Assembly (NCBI RefSeq): GCF_022809095.1
Contig: NZ_JALAZE010000009.1
Location: forward strand, 62,001 to 126,000
DNA: 64,000 bases
Source: Bacillus kexueae
GTDB lineage: Bacteria; Bacillota; Bacilli; Bacillales; Aeribacillaceae
Direction: 5' to 3'
Each line of letters starts with the position of its first letter. Position 1 is the stretch's first letter. This document shows positions 34,764-43,389 of this stretch, one piece after another. A program made the position numbers and the translations under genes. The notes below the pieces were generated by a model, which saw only the letters and a program-made list of their open reading frames with translations, did not search any database and was not told the DNA's origin.

Positions 34764-36221
34764 ATGGAGAACTTTATTAACAGCCTTGTAAGTATTTTAT
34801 GGAGCCAGCCTATGCTTTATTTAGTGCTTGGTGCAGGACTTTTCTTTTCCATTATTACACGATTCTTACAAGTGCGACTTGTGAAAGACATGGTTGTTCA
34901 AATGTTTAAGGGAAAGAGCTCTGAAGCAGGTGTATCATCATTCCAAGCTTTATCAATCGCCTTGTCGGGGCGTGTAGGTACTGGTAATATTGCGGGTACT
35001 GCAACAGCGATTGCCTTTGGTGGACCTGGAGCAGTATTTTGGATGTGGATGATTGCCTTTATCGGAGCAGGTAGTGCTTATGTTGAGTCAACGTTAGCGC
35101 AAATTTATAAGGTCAAACAAGACGGTCAATACCGTGGGGGTCCAGCTTATTTTATTGAAAAAGGACTTGGCTGGAAGTGGTATGGAGTTATCTTTGCTTT
35201 TGCTGCACTTTTGGCAATGGCGCTTCTCATGCCAGGGATTCAATCGAATTCCATTGCATTAGGATTAGAAAATGCCTTTGGAATCAGTCCGACTGTGACA
35301 GGAATTGTGTTAGTTGCTTTAATCGGGATTATCATTTTTGGTGGGGTTAAACGTATTGCAACGGTTGCCCAATATGTTGTTCCGTTTATGGCATTAGGGT
35401 ATGTGTTATTATCCTTAATTATTATTCTTATGAATATCGGAGAGTTACCTGAAGTTATTTCTTTAATTATAAGAAGTGCGTTTGCCGCTGATTCTGCTTT
35501 CGGTGGAATTGTCGGTTCAGCGATTGCTTGGGGAATTAAGCGCGGTATTTACTCGAATGAAGCCGGTCAAGGAACAGGTCCACATGCGGCTGCAGCTGCT
35601 GAAGTTTCTCACCCAGCAAAGCAAGGTCTTGTTCAAGCATTCTCTGTTTATATTGATACGTTATTAGTATGTTCAGCAACAGCCTTCATGATTTTATTCA
35701 CTGGAATGTATAATGTAGAAAATCCAGAAGGTACATTTATTGTGGAGAACCTTGAAGGAGTAGAAGCGGGACCAGGTTATACACAAGCTGCTATTGAAAC
35801 AGTATTACCAGGTTTTGGAGCTGGATTTGTGGCCGTTGCATTATTCTTCTTCGCCTTCACAACGATTATGGCTTACTACTATATGGCAGAGACAAATATT
35901 GCTTATTTAACGCGTGGTCGAAGCAATAAAGTTCCGATGTTCCTCTTAAAAGTTGTATTATTAGGAGCAACTTTCTACGGAGCAGTAAAGACGGCTACAT
36001 TAGCGTGGGCGTTAGGGGACGTTGGCTTAGGACTTATGGTATGGCTAAACGTTATCGCTATTCTTATTCTCTTCAAGCCAGCTATTATTGCTTTAAAAGA
36101 CTATGAAGAGCAAAAACGTCAAGGATTAGATCCAGTCTTTGATCCAGAAAAACTAGGGATTAAAAACGCAGATTACTGGGTAAATGATTACAAGAAAGAC
36201 AAAAACGAAGACGCTGTATAA
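34764..36221 (+). CDS. Alanine/glycine:cation symporter (AGCS family)
   Basis: This is a sodium- or proton-coupled importer of alanine or glycine (AlsT/DagA/GlnT family). It has 485 aa and about eleven helices. Family signatures are visible: FQALSIALSGRVGTGNIAGTATAIAFGGPGAVFWMW near the N terminus and GIKRGIYSNEAGQGTGPHAAAAA in the middle. The C-terminal ~35 residues are charged and cytoplasmic. In the family some members carry glutamine. Monocistronic, with a sigma-A promoter upstream and a terminator and dispersed element downstream. Confidence 0.93.
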   Translation: MENFINSLVSILWSQPMLYLVLGAGLFFSIITRFLQVRLVKDMVVQMFKGKSSEAGVSSFQALSIALSGRVGTGNIAGTATAIAFGGPGAVFWMWMIAFIGAGSAYVESTLAQIYKVKQDGQYRGGPAYFIEKGLGWKWYGVIFAFAALLAMALLMPGIQSNSIALGLENAFGISPTVTGIVLVALIGIIIFGGVKRIATVAQYVVPFMALGYVLLSLIIILMNIGELPEVISLIIRSAFAADSAFGGIVGSAIAWGIKRGIYSNEAGQGTGPHAAAAAEVSHPAKQGLVQAFSVYIDTLLVCSATAFMILFTGMYNVENPEGTFIVENLEGVEAGPGYTQAAIETVLPGFGAGFVAVALFFFAFTTIMAYYYMAETNIAYLTRGRSNKVPMFLLKVVLLGATFYGAVKTATLAWALGDVGLGLMVWLNVIAILILFKPAIIALKDYEEQKRQGLDPVFDPEKLGIKNADYWVNDYKKDKNEDAV

Positions 36222-36228
36222 AGATATT

Positions 36229-36259
36229 TAAAAGATTCCCGTTTAGGGAGTCTTTTTTT
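36229..36259 (+). terminator. Terminator after the AGCS symporter gene
   Basis: AAGATTCCC-gttta-GGGAGTCTT followed by TTTTTT. The dispersed element starts 7 nt after the stem. Confidence 0.85.
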
Positions 36260-36260
36260 A

Positions 36261-36420
36261 TTGTTACAGAAAGTTTAAGTTCAATAAAGTGTTAAAGTAT
36301 ACTCTTTACCGTTTTTTTGGTGTCTAGCTCCAAGCGTCATCAGCTCGGGTCGCTTCGGCCCTGCTGTAGCGACGGAAGCCACAGCGCCCTTCGCCTAAGG
36401 ACTTGCGCTTTGCGCTGCTT
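36261..36420 (+). repeat. Terminator-associated dispersed element, copy 2
   Basis: Same family as copy 1 and nearly identical over most of its length, starting TTGTTACAGAAAGTTTAAGT. It has a ~15-bp internal deletion around the CCTCCTCGCAGGTCC block and ends GACTTGCGCTTTGCGCTGC. Confidence 0.92.
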
Positions 36421-36488
36421 TTTCTGTGAAAGTAAAAATTACCTATGAGCTGAATGATCGATCATGATAGGTAGATGGTAGAAAGGAA

Positions 36489-36521
36489 ACCCCGGGGAGA
36501 ATAAATTTTCATGTCCGGGGT
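36489..36521 (+). other. GC-rich hairpin in the interval upstream of the terC gene
   Basis: ACCCCGG (36489-36495) pairs with CCGGGGT (36515-36521) around a 19-nt loop. No T-run follows. TerC genes in Bacilli are sometimes preceded by manganese (yybP-ykoY) riboswitches, but I cannot find that motif's conserved blocks here. A promoter-like sequence lies downstream of the hairpin, so it may not be in the terC leader. Confidence 0.4.
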
Positions 36522-36598
36522 GTGAGTGTAAAATCGTGTATGTTTCTTTTGGCATTAAACGCTCATTTTGCACTCTATAACGCTACCAAAACTTGTGT

Positions 36599-36627
36599 TT
36601 GCTTTCATAGAGTATTCCATATAGACT
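36599..36627 (+). promoter_or_regulatory. Possible sigma-A promoter of the terC gene
   Basis: TTGCTT (36599-36604), 17 nt and TAGACT (36622-36627), about 45 nt upstream of the start. The -10 is only a fair match. Confidence 0.35.
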
Positions 36628-36669
36628 ATAGATTAGGTCAAAAAATAGATTTAAAGGAGCGGAATTCGA

Positions 36670-37380
36670 TTGGATATGATGCAAGCGATAGGGTTAGCGA
36701 TATCGTCCGGTGCCATCGTAGCCCTATTAAAAATCATTGCCATTGATATTATTCTTTCGGGAGATAATGCCGTTGTAATTGCAATGGCGACACGAAACCT
36801 ACCAAAGGAACAACAAAACAAAGCAATCTTTTGGGGAACGGCAGGTGCAGTCTTCTTACGGATTTTATTTGCAGCCATCGTCGTCTACTTATTAAAAATT
36901 CCATTCGTTATGTTAATTGGTGGCGTTCTGTTACTTTGGATCGCATATAAAGTACTTGTAGGTGAAGAAGAAGAGGCCAATATTCAGTCTCAAAGTAGTT
37001 TATCAAAAGCAATTAAAACCATTATTATCGCGGACGCAGCCATGAGCTTAGACAACGTGATTGCCGTAGCGGGGGCAGCACATGGTCACGTAGGGATGAT
37101 TGCTCTAGGAGTTATTATTAGTATTCCAATTATCATTTTCGGTTCAAAGCTTATCGTTCGTGTGATGGAAAAACACGCTTGGATTGCCTATGCAGGTTCA
37201 GCTATTTTAGCATGGACGGCTGGTGAAATGATCGTCAGTGACCAAAACTTCCAAAACATTGTTCCGTTACATGGAGTAATGGAATATGTTTTAATTGGAG
37301 CAATGACTGTTATCGTCCTAATTGCTGGCTATATGAAGACGAAACAATCAACGAATTCAAATATGAAACAATCCGCTTAA
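36670..37380 (+). CDS. TerC-family integral membrane protein (YjbE-like)
   Basis: This is a 236-aa membrane protein with about seven helices. The conserved TerC acidic motifs lie in helices: IDIILSGDNAVVIAMA (about residues 21-36) and ADAAMSLDNVIAVAGA (about 115-130). These Asp residues bind or conduct divalent metal. B. subtilis relatives have been linked to manganese export and metalation of secreted enzymes. The start is TTG at 36670 (AAGGAG 9 nt upstream). The ATG two codons on is too far from that site. It is monocistronic. Confidence 0.88.
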   Translation: MDMMQAIGLAISSGAIVALLKIIAIDIILSGDNAVVIAMATRNLPKEQQNKAIFWGTAGAVFLRILFAAIVVYLLKIPFVMLIGGVLLLWIAYKVLVGEEEEANIQSQSSLSKAIKTIIIADAAMSLDNVIAVAGAAHGHVGMIALGVIISIPIIIFGSKLIVRVMEKHAWIAYAGSAILAWTAGEMIVSDQNFQNIVPLHGVMEYVLIGAMTVIVLIAGYMKTKQSTNSNMKQSA

Positions 37381-37419
37381 AAAAAGCCGTTTGGAGTGAA
37401 AGTCCAAACGGCTTTTACT
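37379..37419. terminator. Terminator after the terC gene
   Basis: AAAAGCCGTTTGGA-gtgaaag-TCCAAACGGCTTTTA is a strong stem, starting at the stop codon, with A and T flanks for either direction. Confidence 0.9.
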
Positions 37420-37450
37420 TATATTTAGCATCAGGAATGTGAACAAACCA

Positions 37451-37640
37451 GAAGTGAAGAATAAAGTGGCGGAACTGATGAATAAAAGGGAGAAAGTGAA
37501 GAATAACTTAGCGGAACTGATGAATAAAAGGGAGAAAGTGAAGAATAACCAGCGTAGAACTGATGAATAAAAGGGAGAAAGTGAAGAATAACTTAGCGGA
37601 ACTGATGAATAAAAAGGAGAAAGTGATGAATAAAAAGCCC
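37451..37640. repeat. 21-bp tandem repeat array 2 (42-bp higher-order unit)
   Basis: This array has nine units of 21 bp (one of 22). Two types alternate, GAACTGATGAATAAAAGGGAG and AAAGTGAAGAATAACTTAGCG, so the true period is 42 bp over most of the array. The last unit, AAAGTGATGAATAAAAAGCC, is close to the units of array 1 at 14189. It starts 30 bp after the terC terminator and ends beside a 15-bp hairpin. The short ORF across it (start 37563) is not supported as a gene. Confidence 0.9.
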
Positions 37641-37649
37641 GAAACGAAT

Positions 37650-37687
37650 GAAATAAGTCGCACGCATGCGAACGTGCGACTTATTTC
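37650..37687. terminator. Perfect 15-bp hairpin next to array 2, probable terminator
   Basis: GAAATAAGTCGCACG-catgcgaa-CGTGCGACTTATTTC. It lies 20 nt beyond the stop of the small minus-strand gene at 37707 and could terminate it, although the T-run is short. No gene on the plus strand needs it. Confidence 0.55.
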
Positions 37688-37706
37688 AATTCAACTGCGC
37701 AATTGG

Positions 37707-37895
37707 CTACAACCAGATGTAAAGAGCAATTCCTATTGTGCAAATGACACCTAGTGCAACATATAGCAAGGTCAGATTCGTAATGTTGCGTTTTGTTGAC
37801 TCCTGATAGTTGTCATCACCTTGTCCTGATAGAGCCATTGTGGATACAAAACCGACGAGTAAAATGATGATGCTGAGAACTGCTAATAGTTTCAT
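37707..37895 (-). CDS. Small two-helix membrane protein
   Basis: This is an unrecognised 62-aa protein. Helix 1 (residues 1-22) may be a signal anchor. A polar stretch GQGDDNYQESTKRNITN follows, then helix 2 (about 41-62). A GAGGAA ribosome site precedes the ATG. Such short proteins are common in Bacillaceae, often as stress- or envelope-related products, but nothing here defines a role. It stands alone between hairpins on both sides. Confidence 0.55.
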   Translation of the reverse strand: MKLLAVLSIIILLVGFVSTMALSGQGDDNYQESTKRNITNLTLLYVALGVICTIGIALYIWL

Positions 37896-37997
37896 AATTA
37901 ATTCCTCAATCCTTCAAATGCCATCTAATTTTAATTGATTCCATCATATGTTGAAAGCGAACACAATGCAATGGATAAAATGTGTATAAATGTGTAA

Positions 37998-38031
37998 AAG
38001 CCCTCCTGTAAAAACAGGAAGGCTTCTTTAA
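37998..38031 (-). terminator. Terminator of the SRPBCC gene
   Basis: On the minus strand AAGCCTTCCTGT-tttta-ACAGGAGGGCTT followed by TTAC. It lies 8 nt after the stop codon. Confidence 0.75.
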
Positions 38032-38038
38032 TGTGAAA

Positions 38039-38500
38039 TTATTGGTGAACGTGAACTTCTTGTTCTGCGACCTTTTTTACACGTTCTACAAATTCCACGA
38101 CAACTTTATCATTTGCGAACATGAGAAATAATTTAATGAACCATTTAAGCGGTTTGTTCGTTGCGGTGTATTTGAAATGTGTCGTATTTTCATCGATTTT
38201 TGTTAGTTCGTATTTTGCTGTAATATCAAACATGTTAGCGAGATTAAAGCCAACTTTTAAGTTTTTAAAATCAGTTGTGTTCTCATACTCAAGTGTTTCG
38301 ACATCGTATTCCATTACGCGTTTGCCTTCTTGATATTTTTGACGTGAAATCGATCCGACTTTTTCTTCTGTTTCTTTCACCATCGTATTCTCTAGCACTT
38401 GTGGCATAATCTTTTGCATGTTTTCGAGAGAGCCATCAAAAAGTTCCCAAACAACTTCAATCGGAGCATTAATTTCAATTTCTTTCGACCAAGATTTCAT
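38039..38500 (-). CDS. SRPBCC (START-like) domain protein
   Basis: This is a 153-aa cytosolic protein with the START/polyketide-cyclase fold that binds hydrophobic ligands in a deep cavity. It starts KSWSKEIEINAPIEVVWELFDGSLENMQKIMPQV, the standard first strand and helix of the family, and ends with the long C-terminal helix (WFIKLFLMFANDKVVVEFVERVKKVAE). No catalytic residues can be assigned. It is monocistronic. Confidence 0.8.
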   Translation of the reverse strand: MKSWSKEIEINAPIEVVWELFDGSLENMQKIMPQVLENTMVKETEEKVGSISRQKYQEGKRVMEYDVETLEYENTTDFKNLKVGFNLANMFDITAKYELTKIDENTTHFKYTATNKPLKWFIKLFLMFANDKVVVEFVERVKKVAEQEVHVHQ

Positions 38501-38559
38501 TCGTTTCCACCTTTACAAGTGTATTTATTATTATATCTATTATACCAAATAGTAGAAGT

Positions 38560-39615
38560 TTATTCACTTAATTCTAGGTTTAGAAACTTTCTTGTTTTCG
38601 GTCCGTAAATGCCGTCATCTAGTAATGCTTGATACATGGATTGAAAGCGTAGGACAGCATCTTCTGTGAGTTCTCCGTAAATGCCGTCGATGAATTTTGG
38701 ATCAAATTGAACTTCTTTTAAAGCTCTTTGTAGCTGTTTGACCGCTTCTCCTTTGTCCCCTTTTTGTAAGACGTTTGTAGGAAGGGGGAAATCTGTTGTT
38801 TCGGTTTTCTTTTTAGTAATTTCCTCTAGCTTTTTAATCGTTTGAGGACCTACCAGCCCGTCAACTAGTAACTTGTAGGCTCTTTGAAATCGCATGACAG
38901 CGAGTTCGGTTTCTTCACCGAAAAAACCATCAGCTCCATAAAGAGGGAGTCCGATTCCTGATTTGAGAAGTTGTTTTTGAATGTCACGTACAAATGAGCC
39001 AGAATCTCCTTCTTTTAGAGGGAGGGAGATGGATATGCCTTTCACTTGAGGAGAATCTTTTGTTGCTTTTGCTTTAGTTTTCTTTTGGATGCTGTTTCCT
39101 TCGAGCTCATCTTTTACATCATCAATGAACATATCCCATGTAATACCGTGAGTACGTAGAATATTGATTGGGTCTGTTCTTCTAGTTGGATCCAACGTTG
39201 CATGAGAAATGATGTGATAATCAGGGTTCAAATTGAATTTCCGACATAAATAAGCGTGATACCATACGTATCGTTTATAAGCTTCCTCAAATTGAATCTT
39301 CCCACCGTGACATAACTCTACACCGATAGCGGCATCATTGGCGTCATCCCCAAATCGCGCATTATCAAGTTTTATCTGGTAGCGAACGTGGTAGGCAATT
39401 TCATTTAAAGGGATAATTTCCAAAATATATTTATCATCAATGAATGTGTGAGCGGAAGCAGAAGGTTGAGAACAATCGAAGTAGGTTCGATTTGCATAAG
39501 CGGTTGAGACGGGATTTCCAGTGTCGTGACTAACGATAAAGCGGATTCGATTATTGGTTCTTCCTGGTCTAGACTTTCCGAAACGAATAAAATCTCGAGT
39601 AATTGAATAACTCAA
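38560..39615 (-). CDS. N-acetylmuramoyl-L-alanine amidase with two peptidoglycan-binding domains
   Basis: This cleaves the amide bond between muramic acid and the stem peptide. Residues about 15-170 form an Amidase_2 zinc domain: zinc His in FIVSHDTGN, the AIGVELCHGG motif and ISHATLDPTRRTDP with the second His and the D-P end. Two PG_binding_1 repeats follow (about 198-265 and 288-350), each with the DGxxGxxTxxAVxxFQ pattern (ADGFFGEETELAVMRFQ, IDGIYGELTEDAVLRFQ). GAGGTG is spaced for the TTG at 39615 (351 aa). No signal peptide is visible, like phage-type XlyA/CwlA enzymes. It is monocistronic with no phage genes around. Confidence 0.88.
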   Translation of the reverse strand: MSYSITRDFIRFGKSRPGRTNNRIRFIVSHDTGNPVSTAYANRTYFDCSQPSASAHTFIDDKYILEIIPLNEIAYHVRYQIKLDNARFGDDANDAAIGVELCHGGKIQFEEAYKRYVWYHAYLCRKFNLNPDYHIISHATLDPTRRTDPINILRTHGITWDMFIDDVKDELEGNSIQKKTKAKATKDSPQVKGISISLPLKEGDSGSFVRDIQKQLLKSGIGLPLYGADGFFGEETELAVMRFQRAYKLLVDGLVGPQTIKKLEEITKKKTETTDFPLPTNVLQKGDKGEAVKQLQRALKEVQFDPKFIDGIYGELTEDAVLRFQSMYQALLDDGIYGPKTRKFLNLELSE

Positions 39616-39686
39616 TTCATGCACCTCATTTACAATAGTTCAGTACTATTAACTTATGGGTTGGATTGTTTTTTCGGAACAAGTGC

Positions 39687-39715
39687 TTGACAAAAAGGGA
39701 ATGATAAACCATAAT
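39687..39715 (+). promoter_or_regulatory. Sigma-A promoter of the proBA T-box transcript
   Basis: TTGACA (39687-39692), exactly 17 nt, CATAAT (39710-39715), located about 60 nt before the T-box stem I. Confidence 0.8.
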
Positions 39716-39774
39716 GTTTCATAAAATTAAATGTACGTACTATGCAAAGAAAGGGACCAGTAGATAGAACTTTA

Positions 39775-39980
39775 GGCGATAAGAGAGTGAAGTCCACCGG
39801 CTGAAAGGCTTCACAGCTGATAAGCTATCGAACCTATCCCTGGAGCTTGTTAGGCTCATAACCTAACCGTAATCCAACGTTATCGGATTGAGGTGAACTT
39901 CCAAATTAGGAAGTTAACAAAGGTGGTACCGCGGATATATACCCATATTCGTCCTTTTTAAGGATGGATATGGGTTTTTT
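39775..39980 (+). promoter_or_regulatory. T-box riboswitch with terminator upstream of proBA
   Basis: The leader has a stem-I region starting AGAGAGTG, a putative specifier CCT (Pro) in GAACCTATCCC near 39830, and the T-box core AGGTGGTACCGCG at 39921-39933. The terminator ACCCATAT ... ATATGGGT + T6 is at 39941-39980. Uncharged tRNA-Pro would pair with specifier and T-box bulge and allow read-through into proBA when proline is scarce. The specifier assignment comes from the codon and the downstream genes. Confidence 0.92.
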
Positions 39981-39985
39981 GTTTG

Positions 39986-40141
39986 TTGTTACAGAAAGTT
40001 TAAGTTTAAAGTATTCTTTTTACAGTTTTTTTGGTGTCTAGCTCCAAGCGCCATCAGCTCGGGTCGCTTCGGCCCTGCTGTGGCGATGGAAGCCTCCTCG
40101 CAGGTCCTAAAGCGCCCTTCGCCTAAGGACTTGTGCTTTTC
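39986..40141 (+). repeat. Terminator-associated dispersed element, copy 3 (inside the proBA leader)
   Basis: Same family as copies 1, 2 and 4, starting TTGTTACAGAAAGTTTAAGT with a short deletion in the AT-rich lead. It contains GTCTAGCTCCAAGCGCCATC and the GC-rich block, ending GACTTGTGCTTTTC. It starts 11 nt after the T-box terminator stem and 92 nt before proB, so every proBA mRNA must contain it. Confidence 0.92.
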
Positions 40142-40232
40142 TTATTATCGAACACTAGCGTGAGAATGAGATGTGGGCGAGTTTAGGGTTCATACATTAT
40201 AAAATTAGATTTTCGAAAAAGAGGTGAGAGAA

Positions 40233-41354
40233 GTGGGGAAACGAATTGTAGTGAAAATTGGGAGCAGTTCCTTAACAGACGTGAATGGTGGCCTATCCCA
40301 TGAAAAATTACATGAACATGTTGAAAGTATTATGCAATTAAAGAAGAATGGCCATGAAGTCATTTTAATCTCTTCGGGTGCGGTAGCGGCCGGTTTTAAA
40401 GATTTAGGCTATCCGACAAGACCTGTGACTATTCAAGGAAAGCAAGCGGCAGCGGCGGTAGGACAAGGACTGCTCATTGAAGCGTATACGGAAGCTTTAA
40501 AAAAGCATGGCATGATGTGTGCTCAGTTACTTTTAACTAGAGGGAATTTTCAAAAGAAAGAGCAATATCAAAATGCTTACAATACGTTAGCTGAGCTACT
40601 GAAAAGGTCCGTTATCCCAATAATCAATGAAAATGACTCCGTCTCCATCGAAGAGCTTACGTTTGGTGATAATGATATGCTTTCTGCGCTTGTAAGTGGA
40701 TTAGTTCACGCAGATTCGTTAATTATTTTGACGGATGTAAACGGGATTTACGATTCCCATCCGAAATACAATGAACAAGCGAAACGGATTGATTTTATTG
40801 AAGAAGTAACCGACGAACTGATGGCAGCGGTAAGTGCAGAATCAAGCTCGTCAGTTGGAACGGGTGGAATGAAATCGAAGCTTTTAGCAGCAAAAACAGC
40901 CTTATCACTTGGGGTAAATGTATTTATTGGAAAAGGCAGTGGAAAAGATAAGCTACTTGAAATTTTAAAAGGAGAAGGAGACGGCACCTATATTGGGCAT
41001 TCCCGATTAGAGACGATGAGAAATCCGAAACAATGGATTGTCCTTCATTCAGAAGTGAAAGGAGCAATCGTTGTAGATCAAGGAGCTGAAAAAGCTATTT
41101 TAACGGAAGGAAAATCTCTACTACCTGCTGGTGTTCAATCAGTTCAAGGAATGTTCAAGCAAGGAGAGGTCGTAGAGATTTTCAATCAACAGCAAGAGTT
41201 AATTGGTAAAGGTCAAGTTAACTATTCATCCAATGAATTGACACAAATTAAAGGTCTTTCAAGTAAAGCAGCGATGGAGATGACAAAACATGTGCATCCA
41301 GAAGTCATTCATCGAGATAAATTAGCATGTAAAAATAAGGAGTTGATCGTATGA
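40233..41354 (+). CDS. proB: Glutamate 5-kinase
   Basis: This phosphorylates glutamate, the first and feedback-controlled step of proline synthesis. It has 373 aa from the GTG at 40233, which is correctly spaced from GAGGTGAG. A GTG three codons upstream overlaps that site. The amino-acid kinase domain has [31 protein letters not shown] and [16 protein letters not shown]-terminal PUA domain follows (about 275-355: [15 protein letters not shown]). The end overlaps the proA ATG by 4 nt. Transcription is controlled by the proline T-box. Confidence 0.96.
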   Translation: MGKRIVVKIGSSSLTDVNGGLSHEKLHEHVESIMQLKKNGHEVILISSGAVAAGFKDLGYPTRPVTIQGKQAAAAVGQGLLIEAYTEALKKHGMMCAQLLLTRGNFQKKEQYQNAYNTLAELLKRSVIPIINENDSVSIEELTFGDNDMLSALVSGLVHADSLIILTDVNGIYDSHPKYNEQAKRIDFIEEVTDELMAAVSAESSSSVGTGGMKSKLLAAKTALSLGVNVFIGKGSGKDKLLEILKGEGDGTYIGHSRLETMRNPKQWIVLHSEVKGAIVVDQGAEKAILTEGKSLLPAGVQSVQGMFKQGEVVEIFNQQQELIGKGQVNYSSNELTQIKGLSSKAAMEMTKHVHPEVIHRDKLACKNKELIV

Positions 41355-42598
41355 GTGAATTGATTGTGAAGGGGCAAAAGGCTAAACAAGCTCAGCAAGC
41401 TTTAATGAGAAAATCAACAGAAGAAAAAAATCATGCGCTTAAAAAGATCTCTGAGTCTCTCTTATCGAATATGGATTTTCTTCTAAGTGAAAATGAAAAG
41501 GATTTGCGTAGAGGAAAAGAAGCAGGAATGCACGAGTCGCTCCTTGATCGACTTTTATTAAACAAAGAGCGTATTGAAGCGATGGCCCAGGCTCTTATTG
41601 ATTTAATTGAACTAAAGGATCCAATCGGTGACGTACTTGAAACAATCGAACGTCCAAATGGCTTACGTATTGAAAAAGTGCGTGTTCCATTAGGGGTAGT
41701 CGGTATGATTTATGAAGCAAGACCGAATGTGACAGTCGATGCCTCTGCTCTCTGTTTAAAAACGGTTAATGCTGTATTGCTTCGAGGGAGTTCATCAGCA
41801 ATTCGATCGAATCAAGCGCTCGTAAAGGTCATTCAAGAAGCGCTTGAAGATGCTTCATTTCCGAGAGAAGCTGTCCAACTCATTGAAGATACGAGTCGCG
41901 AAGCAGCAAATGAGTTGTTTAAGCTAAATGAATATTTAGATGTCTTAATTCCGCGTGGTGGGAAAAAACTTATTCAAACGGTAGTCAATGAAGCGACAGT
42001 ACCTGTATTAGAAACGGGAGCGGGCAATTGCCACATTTTCATTGATGAAACGGCAAATGTATCAATGGCAAAAGAGATTGTCCTCAATGCGAAAACGCAG
42101 CGTCCTTCTGTCTGTAATGCGATTGAAACGGTCCTCATTCATGAGAAGTGGGCAAAAAAACATGCAATTGAACTAATTGATCTCTTATTGGCCCATGACG
42201 TAACTTTACATGTGGATGAAAAAATTCATGCTTCTTTTCCTCAATTGCAATTAGCGACAGAAGAGGACTGGGAAACGGAATATTTAAACATGGAATTGGC
42301 TATAAAAATGGTCAAAGATGTGGAAGAAGCCATTTCGCATATAAATCACTACGGTTCGCATCATTCTGAGGCTATTTTATCTGAAACAGAAGAACATGTT
42401 CAATTGTTCTTCCAACTAGTTGATTCTGCTGCTGTCTACCATAATGCATCTACTCGATTCACCGATGGGTTTGAGTTTGGATTTGGAGCTGAAATTGGGA
42501 TAAGTACACAGAAGCTTCATGCTCGTGGACCGATGGGGTTAGAAGCGATGACTTCATCGAAGTATGTCATTAAAGGGACAGGACAAATACGTCAATAA
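41351..42598 (+). CDS. proA: Glutamate-5-semialdehyde dehydrogenase (gamma-glutamyl phosphate reductase)
   Basis: This reduces gamma-glutamyl phosphate with NADPH to the semialdehyde, which cyclises to the proline precursor. It has 415 aa. [21 protein letters not shown], the catalytic Cys in [18 protein letters not shown] and [24 protein letters not shown] are ProA landmarks. It is translationally coupled to proB (ATGA overlap). proC is not in the window. Confidence 0.97.
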   Translation: MSELIVKGQKAKQAQQALMRKSTEEKNHALKKISESLLSNMDFLLSENEKDLRRGKEAGMHESLLDRLLLNKERIEAMAQALIDLIELKDPIGDVLETIERPNGLRIEKVRVPLGVVGMIYEARPNVTVDASALCLKTVNAVLLRGSSSAIRSNQALVKVIQEALEDASFPREAVQLIEDTSREAANELFKLNEYLDVLIPRGGKKLIQTVVNEATVPVLETGAGNCHIFIDETANVSMAKEIVLNAKTQRPSVCNAIETVLIHEKWAKKHAIELIDLLLAHDVTLHVDEKIHASFPQLQLATEEDWETEYLNMELAIKMVKDVEEAISHINHYGSHHSEAILSETEEHVQLFFQLVDSAAVYHNASTRFTDGFEFGFGAEIGISTQKLHARGPMGLEAMTSSKYVIKGTGQIRQ

Positions 42599-42603
42599 CT
42601 GGA

Positions 42604-42645
42604 GAAGAGGTGCTAATGGTTGAAAGTTAGCACCTCTCCATTTTA
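42604..42645. terminator. Terminator of proBA
   Basis: AGAGGTGCTAA-tggttgaaag-TTAGCACCTCT followed by CCATTTT. It lies between proA and the convergent yfhD gene and may serve both. Confidence 0.85.
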
Positions 42646-42656
42646 GAGATACCAAT

Positions 42657-42848
42657 TTATCCCTTGTTAAATCGTTTTCGGGAAACGCGTTGATTAGCAG
42701 CATTTGAACGTGCCTGTGCTTCTAAATCAGCTTGGTCAGCAATTTCTTGTGAATACTCTTCATCTGTTCCATTCGGTTCTTTTTTTAATGCTTTTGGGAC
42801 TTGAGGTAGTGATTGTTTATTTTTATTACGGTTTTTGTGACGACTCAT
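42657..42848 (-). CDS. yfhD: YfhD-family small protein
   Basis: This is a 63-aa very hydrophilic protein of unknown function. SRHKNRNKNKQSLPQVPKAL and the EYSQEIADQADLEAQARSNAAN stretch match the YfhD family of Bacillaceae, which is encoded next to yfhE. The gene order here, yfhD-yfhE at the edge of the yfhF-recX region, is the same as in B. subtilis. A GGGGGAAG site precedes the ATG. Confidence 0.85.
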   Translation of the reverse strand: MSRHKNRNKNKQSLPQVPKALKKEPNGTDEEYSQEIADQADLEAQARSNAANQRVSRKRFNKG

Positions 42849-42930
42849 TGGTCTTCCCCCTTAAAGTAAAAATGGATGAGCCAAATGCTCATCCATAGCG
42901 TTTACAATATGTAGTCACTTCATGCTTTTT

Positions 42931-43062
42931 TTAACGATTTTGTCCGTCTGTATATCCTCCAGCACGGTCGGCCATTTTGAACTCCCTTGAGTATGTTACT
43001 TCTTGTGCGCTCGTTAAGTTACTACGATTTTTGTCATCACGTTTTTTTCTTTTTTCTCTCAT
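42931..43062 (-). CDS. yfhE: YfhE-family small protein
   Basis: This is a 43-aa product that is easily missed because of its size. It reads MREKRKKRDDKNRSNLTSAQ then EVTYSREFKMADRAGGYTDG. The S/T-A-Q-E-V-x-Y-x-R-E-F-K-x-A-D-x-A-x-G-Y pattern is that of YfhE. The start ATG follows AAAGGGATGA. It stands upstream of yfhD on the same strand, as in B. subtilis. Function unknown. Confidence 0.8.
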   Translation of the reverse strand: MREKRKKRDDKNRSNLTSAQEVTYSREFKMADRAGGYTDGQNR

Positions 43063-43329
43063 CTGTTATCATCCCTTTCTGTCCAAATGTGAAGCATTAA
43101 CTAGTTTCGACAATAGAAAATTTTTCATACAAAAAAGTATTATTTTTTGATCATTTGTGTGGTAGGGTACGAAGCTATTTATTCGTCGCCTTTCGCTCTA
43201 GCAGGAGTCAAGTGCCCTCCGCTCCATGATAGGAGTAGAAATAACCCTGAACCACCAATTTTATTCGTTCTAAAAATAACAATCATCTTTAGAAATAGCC
43301 TCACTAATGTGCTCGAAAAGATACACATG
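43063..43329. other. Gene-free interval with dispersed-repeat scrap
   Basis: I see no gene here. Around 43185-43250, CGCTCTAGCAGGAGTCAAGTGCC and the following GC-richer bases look like a worn fragment of a Bacillaceae dispersed repeat. The left end should hold the yfhE promoter. Confidence 0.4.
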
Positions 43330-43381
43330 AAAAAAGACTGTATACTATCTCGATTTAATTCGAAATTGTACACAGTCTTAT
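43330..43381 (-). terminator. Terminator of the GNAT gene
   Basis: On the minus strand AAGACTGTGTAC ... GTATACAGTCTT, a stem with a large loop, followed by TTTTC. It lies 9 nt after the stop. Confidence 0.7.
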
Positions 43382-43389
43382 AGTATATA

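Noticed and set aside
36426..36669. A manganese (yybP-ykoY) riboswitch before the TerC gene
   Set aside because: The conserved GGGGAGTAG-type loop and its partner block are not present. Only a generic GC hairpin is seen.
37563..37754. 63-codon ORF starting in array 2
   Set aside because: It starts inside a repeat unit, runs through a perfect hairpin and continues antisense into the small membrane gene at 37707. No ribosome site.
38560..39615. Prophage remnant around the cell-wall amidase
   Set aside because: The enzyme resembles phage-type amidases, but no holin, tail or integrase genes are nearby and the neighbours are housekeeping genes.
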